Below, piece after piece: positions 26,635 through 34,703 of a DNA stretch of 64,000 nt. Numbering within the stretch: the stretch's first letter is position 1; each line of letters begins with the position of its first letter. The DNA comes from DATJLY01 sp035532935. Lineage in GTDB: Bacteria; Pseudomonadota; Alphaproteobacteria; ATCC43930; CGMCC-115725. Location: positions 1-64,000 of the forward strand of contig DATKQE010000078.1 in NCBI GenBank assembly GCA_035532935.1, given 5' to 3'. A program made the position numbers and the translations under genes. The notes below the pieces were generated by a model that was not told where the DNA came from, did no database searches, and was given only the letters and a program-made list of their open reading frames with translations.

Positions 26635-27069
26635 ATGGAGAAGCAGATCGTCACGGCCGACGTGCCCGAGACCGGCGGCCCGTTCAACATGTGCGTGCGC
26701 TATGGCGATCTGATCTTCATTTCCGGCCTGCCGCCGTTCGAGGCCGAGTTCTGCACCCGGCTGCGCGAGGCGCGCGCCAAGGGGCTGCCGCTGCCGCCCT
26801 TTCCCGACATCCCGTTCGAGCGTCAGGTCGAGATCGTCATGGACCATTTGCAGCGCCTGGTCGAGGCCGCGGGCTCGACCATGGATTGTCTGCTCAAGGT
26901 CATCGTCTGGCTCAAGGACCAGTCGCAGCAGGAGAGTTTCGACCGCATCTACCGCCGCTATTTCTCGAGCGCCGCGACGCTCCCCGCGCGCACCCGCATG
27001 CAGGCCGGCCGCACGCCGATGGATTGCGGCCTCGAGATCGAGGCGATCGGCTACGTGCCGAAGGCGTGA
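26635..27069 (+). CDS. RidA/YjgF-family protein
   Basis: A 144-aa protein of the RidA/YER057c/UK114 family, whose members hydrolyse reactive enamine/imine intermediates made by PLP enzymes or act as related deaminases. Visible marks are an N-terminal strand with GDLIFISGLPPF, an interior GSTMDCLLKVIVWLKD and the C-terminal ARTRMQAG followed by LEIEAIGYVP. An insertion of ~15 residues after PPF (CTRLREARAKGLPLPP) is unusual compared with RidA itself. The conserved RidA arginine (usually in PARS) may correspond to R in PARTRM. The ATG at 26635 follows GCGGAGACG. Confidence 0.88.
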   Translation: MEKQIVTADVPETGGPFNMCVRYGDLIFISGLPPFEAEFCTRLREARAKGLPLPPFPDIPFERQVEIVMDHLQRLVEAAGSTMDCLLKVIVWLKDQSQQESFDRIYRRYFSSAATLPARTRMQAGRTPMDCGLEIEAIGYVPKA

Positions 27070-27078
27070 TGTGGCCGC

Positions 27079-27528
27079 CTATGCCGGGCGGCGCGGCACG
27101 ATCAGGTTGGCGACGAGGATCTGCACCGGCTCGTCGTCCTGGTTGAGCGTGGTCGTGCGCGCCTTGATCAGGCCCTGGCTCGGGCGCGACTTCGACGGCC
27201 GCAGTTCGAGGATTTCGCATTCGAGATGCAGTTCGTCGCCGGGCCGCACCGGGTGCGGCCAGCGGAACTCGTCGAAGCCGGCGGCGACGATGCCGCCGGC
27301 CGGCTGAAACTCGCTCGGAACCAGGAGCCGCATGGTCAGCGCCGCGGTGTGCCAGCCGCTTGCCGCCAGCCCGCCGAAGATGGTCTGGCGCGCCGCCGCC
27401 TCATCGAGATGGGCCGGCTGCGGATCATAGGCGGCGGCGAAATTCCTGATCTCCTCGGCCGTGACCCGCAGCCGCGCGGAAGCGAATTTCTGGCCCACGG
27501 CGAAGTCCTCGAAATAGCGCTTGCTCAT
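27079..27528 (-). CDS. MaoC-like hydratase (paralogue of 14353-14805)
   Basis: A 149-aa hot-dog-fold protein with the catalytic pair D35 and H40 in YDPQPAHLD and the following FGGLAASGWHT. It aligns along its full length with the protein at 14353-14805, including RYFE-F-VG at the start and DEFRWPHPVRPGDEL in the middle. It therefore looks like a paralogue. Its ATG overlaps the stop of the MATE exporter (ATGA), so the two are co-translated. A role on short enoyl-CoA or similar thioesters is inferred from the family only. Confidence 0.88.
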   Translation of the reverse strand: MSKRYFEDFAVGQKFASARLRVTAEEIRNFAAAYDPQPAHLDEAAARQTIFGGLAASGWHTAALTMRLLVPSEFQPAGGIVAAGFDEFRWPHPVRPGDELHLECEILELRPSKSRPSQGLIKARTTTLNQDDEPVQILVANLIVPRRPA

Positions 27529-29000
27529 GGGCGTCCGCTCCCCGGCAGGAAGATGGCGCGCGGTCGTTTCGGGCCGGTCCCGGGAAACCAGGCGCCGCCA
27601 GCTACCGCGGCGGCGTTGATCAGGCCGAACGCCGCCAGCGCTGCCGCGAGCGCGAGGAAGACGTGCGACAACTGCCCATCCCAGCGCAAGGCCAGCCACC
27701 CGCCGCCCGCCGCGATTGCCAGCCGCGCCATGTTGGCGAGAAGCGGCCATCCCATCCGCCCCGCTCCTTGCGAGGCGAAATAAAGCGCCATGCCGAGGCC
27801 GAACAAGCCATAGAGCGGGCCGACCGTCTGCAGATAGTGCGATCCGGCCGCGAGCATCGCGGGATCGGTGCCGAACAGCGACAGCCACGCGCCCGGCGCC
27901 GCCGCGGCACCAAGGCCGATGATCTCGCACATCGCGGCGGCGATGGCGGCGCCGATCCAGGCGGCGTACAGGGCGCGGCCGTGCTGGCCCGCGCCGATAT
28001 TGGTGCCGACCATGGCGACGAGCGGGCCGCCCAGGCCGAACACCAGCGGCACCAGCAGATATTCGAGGCGCGAGCCGGTGCCGTAGCCGGCGATGGCCCC
28101 TGGGCCGAACCGTCCGACGAAGCCGGTGGCGATGGCGATGGTGAGATTGGTCTGGAGGGTGATGAGCGCGGCGATCGCGCCGATGCGCAGGATGTCGCGG
28201 AACAGCGTCCAGCGCAGGCGGATGCCGCGGAAGGCGAGGCGCACCAGCGACAGCCGCGAGCGCAGGCAGAACGCCAGCACGATGCTGCCGACCGCGTAAT
28301 AGCCGACCAGCGCGACCGCGCCGCCGACGATGCCGAGCCGTGGAAACGGTCCCAGGCCGAAGATGAGACAAGGCGACAGCGGGATCAGCACGACGATTCC
28401 GGCGACGGTTACGATGGCCGGAAGTGCCATGTTGCCGGTGCCGCGAATGACGTTAGCGAGCGAGTTGAAAACCCACACCAGCACGGCCCCGGCAAAGACC
28501 ACGTTGGAATAGGTGAGCGCGGCGGCGAGTGTCGCCCCGCTGCCGCCCATCGCGCGATAGAGAACCCTGCCGCCGCCCAGCAGCGCCACCATGAAGACGA
28601 CACCGAACACCACCGCAATGGCGAGCGCGTGGAGCGCCAGCGCGTCGGCGTCGTCGCGCCGTCCGGCGCCGAGCGCGCGCGCCACCGCCGACGAGATGCC
28701 GCCGCCCATGGCGCCCGCCGACATCATCTGCATCAGCATCACCACCGGAAAGACCAGCGCCACGCCGGCGAGCGCATCGGTCCCGAGCTTGCCGATGAAA
28801 TAGGTCTCGATCAGCCCGACCGAGGCCTGCGCCAGCATCACCGCGATATTCGGCGCGGCCAGCCGCACCAGGGTCCGGGCGATCGGCGCCTCGAGCAGCA
28901 GGCGGGTGCGCGGATCATGGCGGCTCGAAGGCGCCGGCGGCGCGGCCGGTTCGCTCGGCGGTCGCAGGAGGTCGCGAGGGACGCTGTCGCACAGGGCCAT
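27525..29000 (-). CDS. MATE-family multidrug efflux transporter
   Basis: A 491-aa inner-membrane protein with about twelve hydrophobic segments in two similar halves, beginning RTLVRLAAPNIAVMLAQASVGLIE. The family exports cationic drugs or metabolites using Na+ or H+ gradients. Marks are IGKLGTDALAGVAL near TM2, GTGNMALPAI mid-protein and SRLEYLLVPLVFGLGGPL in the second half. The first ~30 residues are Pro-rich and cytosolic. A GGCGGGAG site precedes the ATG. The promoter contains two copies of a palindromic 12-mer, so a dedicated repressor is likely. It is followed by an overlapping MaoC gene. Confidence 0.93.
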   Translation of the reverse strand: MALCDSVPRDLLRPPSEPAAPPAPSSRHDPRTRLLLEAPIARTLVRLAAPNIAVMLAQASVGLIETYFIGKLGTDALAGVALVFPVVMLMQMMSAGAMGGGISSAVARALGAGRRDDADALALHALAIAVVFGVVFMVALLGGGRVLYRAMGGSGATLAAALTYSNVVFAGAVLVWVFNSLANVIRGTGNMALPAIVTVAGIVVLIPLSPCLIFGLGPFPRLGIVGGAVALVGYYAVGSIVLAFCLRSRLSLVRLAFRGIRLRWTLFRDILRIGAIAALITLQTNLTIAIATGFVGRFGPGAIAGYGTGSRLEYLLVPLVFGLGGPLVAMVGTNIGAGQHGRALYAAWIGAAIAAAMCEIIGLGAAAAPGAWLSLFGTDPAMLAAGSHYLQTVGPLYGLFGLGMALYFASQGAGRMGWPLLANMARLAIAAGGGWLALRWDGQLSHVFLALAAALAAFGLINAAAVAGGAWFPGTGPKRPRAIFLPGSGRP

Positions 29001-29025
29001 GACACACTCCCGCCGCCCGATATGA

Positions 29026-29067
29026 GCGTATATGCACCTATAATAAGCGCATATGCACGCTTGTCAA
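29026..29067 (-). promoter_or_regulatory. Promoter of the MATE exporter with duplicated operator
   Basis: Read on the reverse strand, TTGACA (29067-29062) is followed by an AT-rich -10 region (TTATTATAG). GTGCATATGCGC (29058-29047) and GTGCATATACGC (29037-29026) repeat with a 21-bp period, two helical turns. The first copy has the perfect palindromic core GCATATGC. The copies flank the -10, a layout that would let a dimeric repressor block transcription. No regulator gene is adjacent. Confidence 0.6.
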
Positions 29068-29117
29068 GGCCGAGGCGGGACGCCGCCCGGTGCCGAGCGG
29101 CGCGGTCCGCCACCGCG

Positions 29118-30299
29118 CTAGCGTTTTTCCAGGAGCGTGTATTGCTCGTCGGCGGCGAGGCAGGGGGCTTCGGGCAGGCCGAGCTCGCGGCGGACGAGAT
29201 TGGTGCCCTGCACCAGCGACACCATCTTGAAGAAGGCATGGCGCCGGCTCATGCCTTCGCGTCCCATGCCGCAATCGGAGGCCAGTACCAGCCGCTCGGG
29301 CGGGATCACCTTGAGCGCGCGGCGGATCAGCGTCGCCACGTCTTCCGGCGTCTCGACCTGCAAGGTGTGATGGTCGATGACGCCGATCGCGACCTTCTTG
29401 TCCTTGATGCCCGCGCCGATCGCCTCGATGTCCATGCCGCCCGAGCTGCAGGTCTCGAAGGTGACGACATCGGCATCGCAGCGATTGAGCGCGGGGACCG
29501 CCGGCGCATAGCTCGGCGCGCGCGCGAACATGCGCTGCTGCGCCGGATTGCCCCAGCAGGTGTGGCACCAGATTTCGGTCTTGGCGCGCAGGCCGCGCAC
29601 GGTGTTGTTGAATACCTCGACCATGAAGTCGGGGGTGAGCTCGTCATCGATGCCGCCGCGGGGGCCGAGCAGGTGGACCTGCGGCTCCTCGATCTGGATC
29701 ACCTTGCAGCCGGCCGCCGCCACTTCGGCCAGTTCGGCGTTCAGCACCTCGGCGATCGCGAGGATGCGCTCGCGGCGGCTCTTGTAATGCTTGTCGCGCA
29801 GCGACAGGCCCAGGAGCTCGGCGGTGATCGTCCCGAACTTCACTGGCTTGCGGGTGAGGCGCTGGGCCGTGAGCCAGAGCGGCGTGTACTGCAGATCGCC
29901 GCGCCCGACGGGTCCGACGATGGTCGGCGTGACGCGCGCTTCCATGCCCTCGTTGAGGATGTGGCCGCGCGCATAGGGCGTGCGCCCGAACACCTGCGGG
30001 CGGGCGTAGGCTTGATCGAGCGTGATGCCGCCCAGCCGGGTCAGCGCATAGGAGAACCAGCTATAGCCCGCGACCTCGGTGTCGAAGCGCGCGTCGCCGT
30101 CGGTGCAGATGTCGAGCCCGGCGACCTCCTGGTCGCGCAGATAGACCGACACCGCATCGGTATATTGCTCGCGGAAGCGGGCATCGATCATCGCCTGGAG
30201 AAAGCTGCGCCCGGCGAGGTTCTCAGTGTACCAGTTCGGCCGCGGCAGCGAGCCGATGATCGTGGTGGGAAGCATGATGCCGTCGGTCGCTCGATACAT
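29118..30299 (-). CDS. MetE-like (cobalamin-independent methionine synthase C-terminal domain) protein
   Basis: A 393-aa TIM-barrel protein equivalent to the catalytic C-terminal half of MetE. The likely zinc ligands H246 and C248 in WCHTCWG, E282 in TFETCSSGG and C343 in SDCGMG are all present. The N-terminal MetE half is missing, as in the archaeal/core-type proteins whose methyl donor is not methyltetrahydrofolate-triglutamate. The start LPTTIIGSLPRPNW is also typical. It may transfer methyl groups from another donor, or act on a small thiol in a catabolic route. The next gene encodes an M24-fold protein on the same strand. Confidence 0.85.
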   Translation of the reverse strand: MYRATDGIMLPTTIIGSLPRPNWYTENLAGRSFLQAMIDARFREQYTDAVSVYLRDQEVAGLDICTDGDARFDTEVAGYSWFSYALTRLGGITLDQAYARPQVFGRTPYARGHILNEGMEARVTPTIVGPVGRGDLQYTPLWLTAQRLTRKPVKFGTITAELLGLSLRDKHYKSRRERILAIAEVLNAELAEVAAAGCKVIQIEEPQVHLLGPRGGIDDELTPDFMVEVFNNTVRGLRAKTEIWCHTCWGNPAQQRMFARAPSYAPAVPALNRCDADVVTFETCSSGGMDIEAIGAGIKDKKVAIGVIDHHTLQVETPEDVATLIRRALKVIPPERLVLASDCGMGREGMSRRHAFFKMVSLVQGTNLVRRELGLPEAPCLAADEQYTLLEKR

Positions 30300-30335
30300 C
30301 GGTTCCTCCGCTCGGTTCTTCGGTTGGCTTGAATT

Positions 30336-31538
30336 CTACCCGACCCGGCGGAAGCCGCGGGGAAAGCCATGCATGCGCTGGGCGCCGCCTTCGGTGACGA
30401 GGATCAACTCGCCCGTCTGCACGCCGGCGCGCTCATCGCCGGTGATGACGTTGGGCTGGATCACCATCATCATGCCGGGCGCCAGCGCGAAATCGGGAAT
30501 GGGGCCGGCCGGGCGGCTGGCCGAGCCCAGCACCGGCGGCAGGTAGCCGCCGCCATAGCCATGGACGATGTCGTCGTTGGTGGTGAATCCGGCCGCCTCG
30601 ATCACGCTGGCGGCGGCTACGAGCGCCGCCGGCTTGGCGCCGGGGCGCACGGCCGCGAACATCGCGTCGAACGCGGCATCGGCGGCGTCGTGGAGCTGGC
30701 GATAAAGCGGCGTCGGCTCGCTTCCCACCGCGAAGCTGCGCAGCACCTGGCCGGAATAGTCCCAGAAATTACCGCTGATCTCGACGGTGACGACGTCGCC
30801 CGCGGCGACCCGGCGGGTCGAGGGGAACTGCGCCGGCACGCAGAGATCGGGCGCGGCCATCGCCGTGACGCCGATGAAATGGATGATGTTGGTGCCGCCA
30901 TAGGGCAGCCACGCCGCCTCGATGATGGCGCCCAGTTCGCGCTCGGTGAGGCCGGGGCGCAATTCGCGCTCGAGCGCGGCGATCCCGAGATCCGAGAGTG
31001 CGGCGCCGATCCGGAACCATTGGATCTCCTCCGCCGACTTCACCATCCGCAGGCGGATATAGGCGGCGTTGAGATCCTTGATCCGGCCGAAGCGGTCGGC
31101 GAGCGCCTGATGGGCGCGGAACCCCATCGGGCCGATCACGCCGACGCGGTCGTGCCTGGCGCCGCGCTGTTCGAGCGCGGCGATGCCGCAGCCGATCGCT
31201 GATTGCTCGCCCCATTCGACCTGCGCCTCGGCGAGACGCCGGGCCTGCGCGAGGTGGTTGTAATATTGAATGAACATGATGTCGCGCGTGCCCGGCGTGA
31301 CGATGCCGACCGCTTCGGTCGTGATCGGCCATTGCGTCAGCCACTGGATGATGCCGCCGGCGCGGTTGGCGCCGTAGATGACGAGATGGTCGATCTCGGC
31401 CTCATCCATGGCCGATGCGACGGCGGCGCGGCGGCGCGTCATCTCCGCCGCGGAAAAGCGCGGATAGGGTGCCGCCATGATGGCGGCAAGATCGGGCGGC
31501 AATGCGAGCGGCGCCAGCGACCGCGGATCGCTCGACAT
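30336..31538 (-). CDS. M24 (pita-bread fold) hydrolase-like protein lacking metal ligands
   Basis: A 400-aa protein with the creatinase/aminopeptidase-P N-terminal domain (about 25-165) and the M24 C-terminal domain. Of the five usual metal ligands D, D, H, E, E I find E253, Q264, H326, Q361 and apparently G at the last site. Only the histidine (VHGYGGGY) remains. This points to a metal-free enzyme like creatinase or ectoine hydrolase rather than a dipeptidase. The ATG at 31538 has AGGAGGGA at good spacing; the ATG at 31544 lies too close to it. It is 36 bp upstream of the MetE-like gene on the same strand and probably co-transcribed. Confidence 0.8.
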   Translation of the reverse strand: MSSDPRSLAPLALPPDLAAIMAAPYPRFSAAEMTRRRAAVASAMDEAEIDHLVIYGANRAGGIIQWLTQWPITTEAVGIVTPGTRDIMFIQYYNHLAQARRLAEAQVEWGEQSAIGCGIAALEQRGARHDRVGVIGPMGFRAHQALADRFGRIKDLNAAYIRLRMVKSAEEIQWFRIGAALSDLGIAALERELRPGLTERELGAIIEAAWLPYGGTNIIHFIGVTAMAAPDLCVPAQFPSTRRVAAGDVVTVEISGNFWDYSGQVLRSFAVGSEPTPLYRQLHDAADAAFDAMFAAVRPGAKPAALVAAASVIEAAGFTTNDDIVHGYGGGYLPPVLGSASRPAGPIPDFALAPGMMMVIQPNVITGDERAGVQTGELILVTEGGAQRMHGFPRGFRRVG

Positions 31539-31679
31539 GACCATTCCCTCCTTCTCGCGCCGTCGCGGTGATTAAGCGATGTTCTCCCCGCCTTGGCAAG
31601 GACGCTTCCCGTGCCCGCCGCGCCTCGCTAAGATCGCCGGCGCGTTCGCAACTTCCGATAACGATGAGAGGACACTGCC

Positions 31680-32189
31680 ATGGCGGTCACCATGTACCAA
31701 GCCTCGATCCCCGTGTTCCAGCAGCTCCTGGGCGGCCTCAACGCTGTCCTCGACAAGTCCGCCGCTCACGCAGCCGCGAAGAAATGGGACACCGGCGTGG
31801 TGCTCAACCTGCGGCTCTATCCCGACATGTTCACGCTGGCGCGCCAAGTGCGGCAGGCGTGCGAGCACGCGATGGCGCCCGGCCGCATCGCCGGCGTCGA
31901 GCTGCCGAAGAACCCCGACAGCGACAACAGCTTCGAGGAAATGAAGGCGCGCATCGGCCGCACCCTCGATCTCCTCAACACCATCAAGCCGGCCCAGCTC
32001 GACGGCCAGGACGACAAGCAGGTGACGATCCCGGTGGGCGGACAGCCGCGTCAGTTCCGGGCGCAGGTCTATCTCTACCATCACGCCATGCCGAACTTCT
32101 ATTTCCACATCACCACCGCCTACAACATCCTGCGCCAACTCGGCATCGAGATCGGCAAGCGCGACTTCATGGGGGCGATGCCGTCCTAA
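31680..32189 (+). CDS. DUF1993 family protein
   Basis: A 169-aa protein with the DUF1993 pattern: an N-terminal helix SIPVFQQLLGGLNAVLDKSA, RLYPDMFTLARQVRQACEHA in the middle and YHHAMPNFYFHITTAYNILRQLG near the end. The fold resembles DinB-like four-helix bundles, and the His residues in the last block could bind metal. The function of the family is unknown. A GAGAGGACA site precedes the ATG. It diverges from the M24/MetE-like pair. Confidence 0.88.
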   Translation: MAVTMYQASIPVFQQLLGGLNAVLDKSAAHAAAKKWDTGVVLNLRLYPDMFTLARQVRQACEHAMAPGRIAGVELPKNPDSDNSFEEMKARIGRTLDLLNTIKPAQLDGQDDKQVTIPVGGQPRQFRAQVYLYHHAMPNFYFHITTAYNILRQLGIEIGKRDFMGAMPS

Positions 32190-32218
32190 GGCCCGGTCGC
32201 ATAACCTGAAACGAACGC

Positions 32219-32291
32219 CGTCATTGCGCGGAGCCTAGCGACGAGGCAATCCCCGACCGCGAGGGGATTGCCTCGCTATGCTCGCAATGAC
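32219..32291. repeat. REP-like palindromic repeat element
   Basis: CGTCATTGCG...GAGGCAATCCCC (left arm, 32219-32255) is the near-perfect inverse of GGGGATTGCCTCG...CGCAATGAC (right arm, to 32291), with a short GACCGCGA centre. Elements beginning CGTCATTGCGAGG and ending CGCAATGACG are dispersed in many alphaproteobacterial genomes. It lies between convergent genes, a common location, and can also act as a bidirectional terminator. Only this one copy is in the window. Confidence 0.75.
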
Positions 32292-32314
32292 TGTGCGGAA
32301 AAATGCGTGCCCGG

Positions 32315-33487
32315 TTATCGGCCTGCGTTTTCGCCGTCGTTCGCGGCGAACAGGCCGCCGCCGCGGGCCAAGGCGCGGAGGTGGTGGTCGGCGTCGCCGA
32401 ACATGAGATCGATCATGGTGAGGCGCTTCAGGTAGTGGCCGGCCTTGTATTCCATGGTCATGCCGATGCCGCCATGTAGCTGGATCGCCTGCTGCCCGAC
32501 GAAGCGCCCGGAGCGGCCGACCTGCACCTTGGCGGCGGCGGCGGCACGCCGCCGCTCCACTGCATCGGGCGCGGCCACGGTCAGCGTCGCATAGAGCGCC
32601 ATGCTGCGCGCTTGCTCGAGCGCGATCAGCATGTCGGCGGCGCGATGCTGCAACACCTGGAAGTTGCCGATCGGCACGCCGAACTGGCGCCGTGTCTTGA
32701 GGTAGTCCACCGTCATGTCGGTGAGCGCCGCCATCGCGCCGACTGCCTCGGCGGCGAGCGCCGCGATCGCCTCGTCGGCGACGCGCTCGATCAGCGGCAG
32801 CGCCGCGCCCGGTGCGCCCAGCATGCTGTCGCGCCCGACCGCGACCGAGGCGAGCGCGATCTCGGCCGCGCGCATCCCGTCCTGCGTCGCATAGGGCCGG
32901 CGCGACACGCCCTTCGCCGCGCCGTCGACAAGGAAGAGTGCGATGCCGTCGCGGTCGCGCCGCTCGCCCGCGACGCGCGCCGAGACGATCAGGCGATCGG
33001 CGCTGTCGCCGTGCAGCACCAGGCTCTTCTCGCCGTCGATCACCCAGCCGGCGCCGTCCGGCCGCGCCCGTGTCGCCACGTCGGCGAGGTCGTAGCGCGA
33101 TTGCCGCTCGGCATGGGCGAAGGCGAGGATCATCGTGCCGCCGGCGATCGCGGGGACGAGCGCCGCCTGCTGTGCCGCGCTGCCGCCGTGACGGATGAGC
33201 CCACCCGCGAGCACCACGGTCGCGAGATAAGGCTCGAGCGCGAGCGCGCGGCCCATCGCCTCCATCACGATCATGGTCTCGACCGGGCCGCCGCCGACGC
33301 CGCCGTAACGTTCGACGAAGGGCAGGCCCAGCAGGCCCAATTCCGCATAGCGCCGCCACATCGCGCGGCTCCAGCCTTCGGGCTCGGCGCCATGGAATTT
33401 GCGCTGCTCGAAGCGGTAGTGATCCGCCGCCATCCGCTCGACGCTCTGGCGCAGCAGGATCTGCTCTTCGCTGAGATCGAAATCCAT
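32315..33487 (-). CDS. Acyl-CoA dehydrogenase family protein (small, beta-type partner)
   Basis: A 390-aa FAD-dependent acyl-CoA dehydrogenase. The N-terminal helical domain starts FDLSEEQILLRQSVERMA, the central barrel has ILAFAHAERQSRYDL and a C-terminal helical domain carries RRQFGVPIGNFQVLQHRAADM and QLHGGIGMTMEY. The barrel flavin-contact segments are poor matches compared with the next gene. It is only 5 bp from that second dehydrogenase. Such side-by-side pairs form heterotetramers in steroid and bile-acid degradation, so one subunit may be non-catalytic. It is the last gene of the ligase-thiolase operon. Confidence 0.9.
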   Translation of the reverse strand: MDFDLSEEQILLRQSVERMAADHYRFEQRKFHGAEPEGWSRAMWRRYAELGLLGLPFVERYGGVGGGPVETMIVMEAMGRALALEPYLATVVLAGGLIRHGGSAAQQAALVPAIAGGTMILAFAHAERQSRYDLADVATRARPDGAGWVIDGEKSLVLHGDSADRLIVSARVAGERRDRDGIALFLVDGAAKGVSRRPYATQDGMRAAEIALASVAVGRDSMLGAPGAALPLIERVADEAIAALAAEAVGAMAALTDMTVDYLKTRRQFGVPIGNFQVLQHRAADMLIALEQARSMALYATLTVAAPDAVERRRAAAAAKVQVGRSGRFVGQQAIQLHGGIGMTMEYKAGHYLKRLTMIDLMFGDADHHLRALARGGGLFAANDGENAGR

Positions 33488-33492
33488 CGCCG

Positions 33493-34695
33493 TCAGAGCC
33501 CCAGGATCGCCTTGGCGATGATGTTGCGCTGAATTTCGTTCGAGCCGCCGTAGATCGAGATCTTGCGCCAGTTGAAATAGGTGGGCGCCGCCGCCGCCGC
33601 CCAGTCGGGGCCGATCGGCGGCTCGTTCGCGCGGTCGCCCTCATCGGCGGGCCGGAACGGCAGCGCATAGGGACCGACGATCTCGAGCATCAGTTCGGGC
33701 GTCGCCTGCTGGATTTCCGCGCCCTTGATCTTGAGGATCGAGGAATAGGGATCGGGCTTGGAGCGGTCGCGGTTGCGCTCGGCGGCGACGACGCGGAGCT
33801 GCGTCATCTCGAGCGCCTTCAGTTCCACCTCGAGCGCGGCCAGCTTCGCGCAGAACCCTTCGTCCTCGATCAGCGGCCGCCCGCCCGCCGGCTCGGCCGC
33901 GGCGAGCGCGCGGATGCGGCGGATGCGCTCCTTCGAATAGCCGACGCGGGCGATGCCGGTGCGCTCGTTGCCGAGTAGGAACTTGGCATAGTCCCAGCCC
34001 TTGTTCTCGGCGCCGACGCGGTTCTCGACCGGCACCCTGACGTCGTCGAAGAACACCTCGTTGACCTCGGCGCCGCCGTCGATGGTGACGATCGGGCGCA
34101 CGGTGATGCCCTTCGTGCGCATGTCGATGAGGAGGAAGGTGATGCCTTCCTGCTTCTTCACTTGCGCATCGGTGCGCACGAGGCAGAAGATCCAATCGGC
34201 GTGCTGCGCCATCGTCGTCCAGATCTTCTGGCCGTTGACGATGTAATGGTCGGCGTCGCGCTTTGCCGCGGTCTTGAGCGAGGCGAGGTCCGACCCCGCG
34301 CCCGGCTCGGAGAATCCCTGGCACCACCAGTCGTCGAGATTGGCGATGCGCGGCAGGAAGCGCCGCTTCTGCGCCGCGCTGCCGAATTGGATGATGACCG
34401 GCCCCACCATGCTGACGCCGAACGGCAGCGGCGTCGGCGCCGGCGCCTGCTGCATCTCGTCCTGGAAGATGTATTGCTGCACCGGCGACCAGCCGGTACC
34501 GCCCCATTCCACCGGCCAATGCGGCACCGCCCAGCCCTTGGCGTTGAGGATGCGCTGCCAGGCGACGATGTCGTCCTTGGCGAGCGGGCGGTCCTCGACC
34601 ATCTTGCGCCGGATCGAGGCCGGCAGCGCGGTGCGGAGGAATTCGCGCACCGCGTCGCGAAACTCCCGTTCCTCGGCGGTGAAGCGCAGGTCCAT
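33493..34695 (-). CDS. Acyl-CoA dehydrogenase family protein (large, alpha-type partner)
   Basis: A 400-aa acyl-CoA dehydrogenase with strong motifs: WCQGFSEPGAGSDLASLKT around the flavin, YIVNGQKIWTTMAQHADW, and the C-terminal ISIYGGSNEIQRNIIAKAIL. The N-terminus is MDLRFTAEEREFRDAVREFL at 34695. The family introduces a 2,3-double bond into acyl-CoA. It lies between the thiolase (8 bp) and the smaller dehydrogenase (5 bp), all on the reverse strand. The substrate is likely a ring-derived or branched acyl-CoA rather than a simple fatty acid, judged from the paired arrangement only. Confidence 0.93.
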   Translation of the reverse strand: MDLRFTAEEREFRDAVREFLRTALPASIRRKMVEDRPLAKDDIVAWQRILNAKGWAVPHWPVEWGGTGWSPVQQYIFQDEMQQAPAPTPLPFGVSMVGPVIIQFGSAAQKRRFLPRIANLDDWWCQGFSEPGAGSDLASLKTAAKRDADHYIVNGQKIWTTMAQHADWIFCLVRTDAQVKKQEGITFLLIDMRTKGITVRPIVTIDGGAEVNEVFFDDVRVPVENRVGAENKGWDYAKFLLGNERTGIARVGYSKERIRRIRALAAAEPAGGRPLIEDEGFCAKLAALEVELKALEMTQLRVVAAERNRDRSKPDPYSSILKIKGAEIQQATPELMLEIVGPYALPFRPADEGDRANEPPIGPDWAAAAAPTYFNWRKISIYGGSNEIQRNIIAKAILGL

Positions 34696-34703
34696 CGCCG
34701 ACC

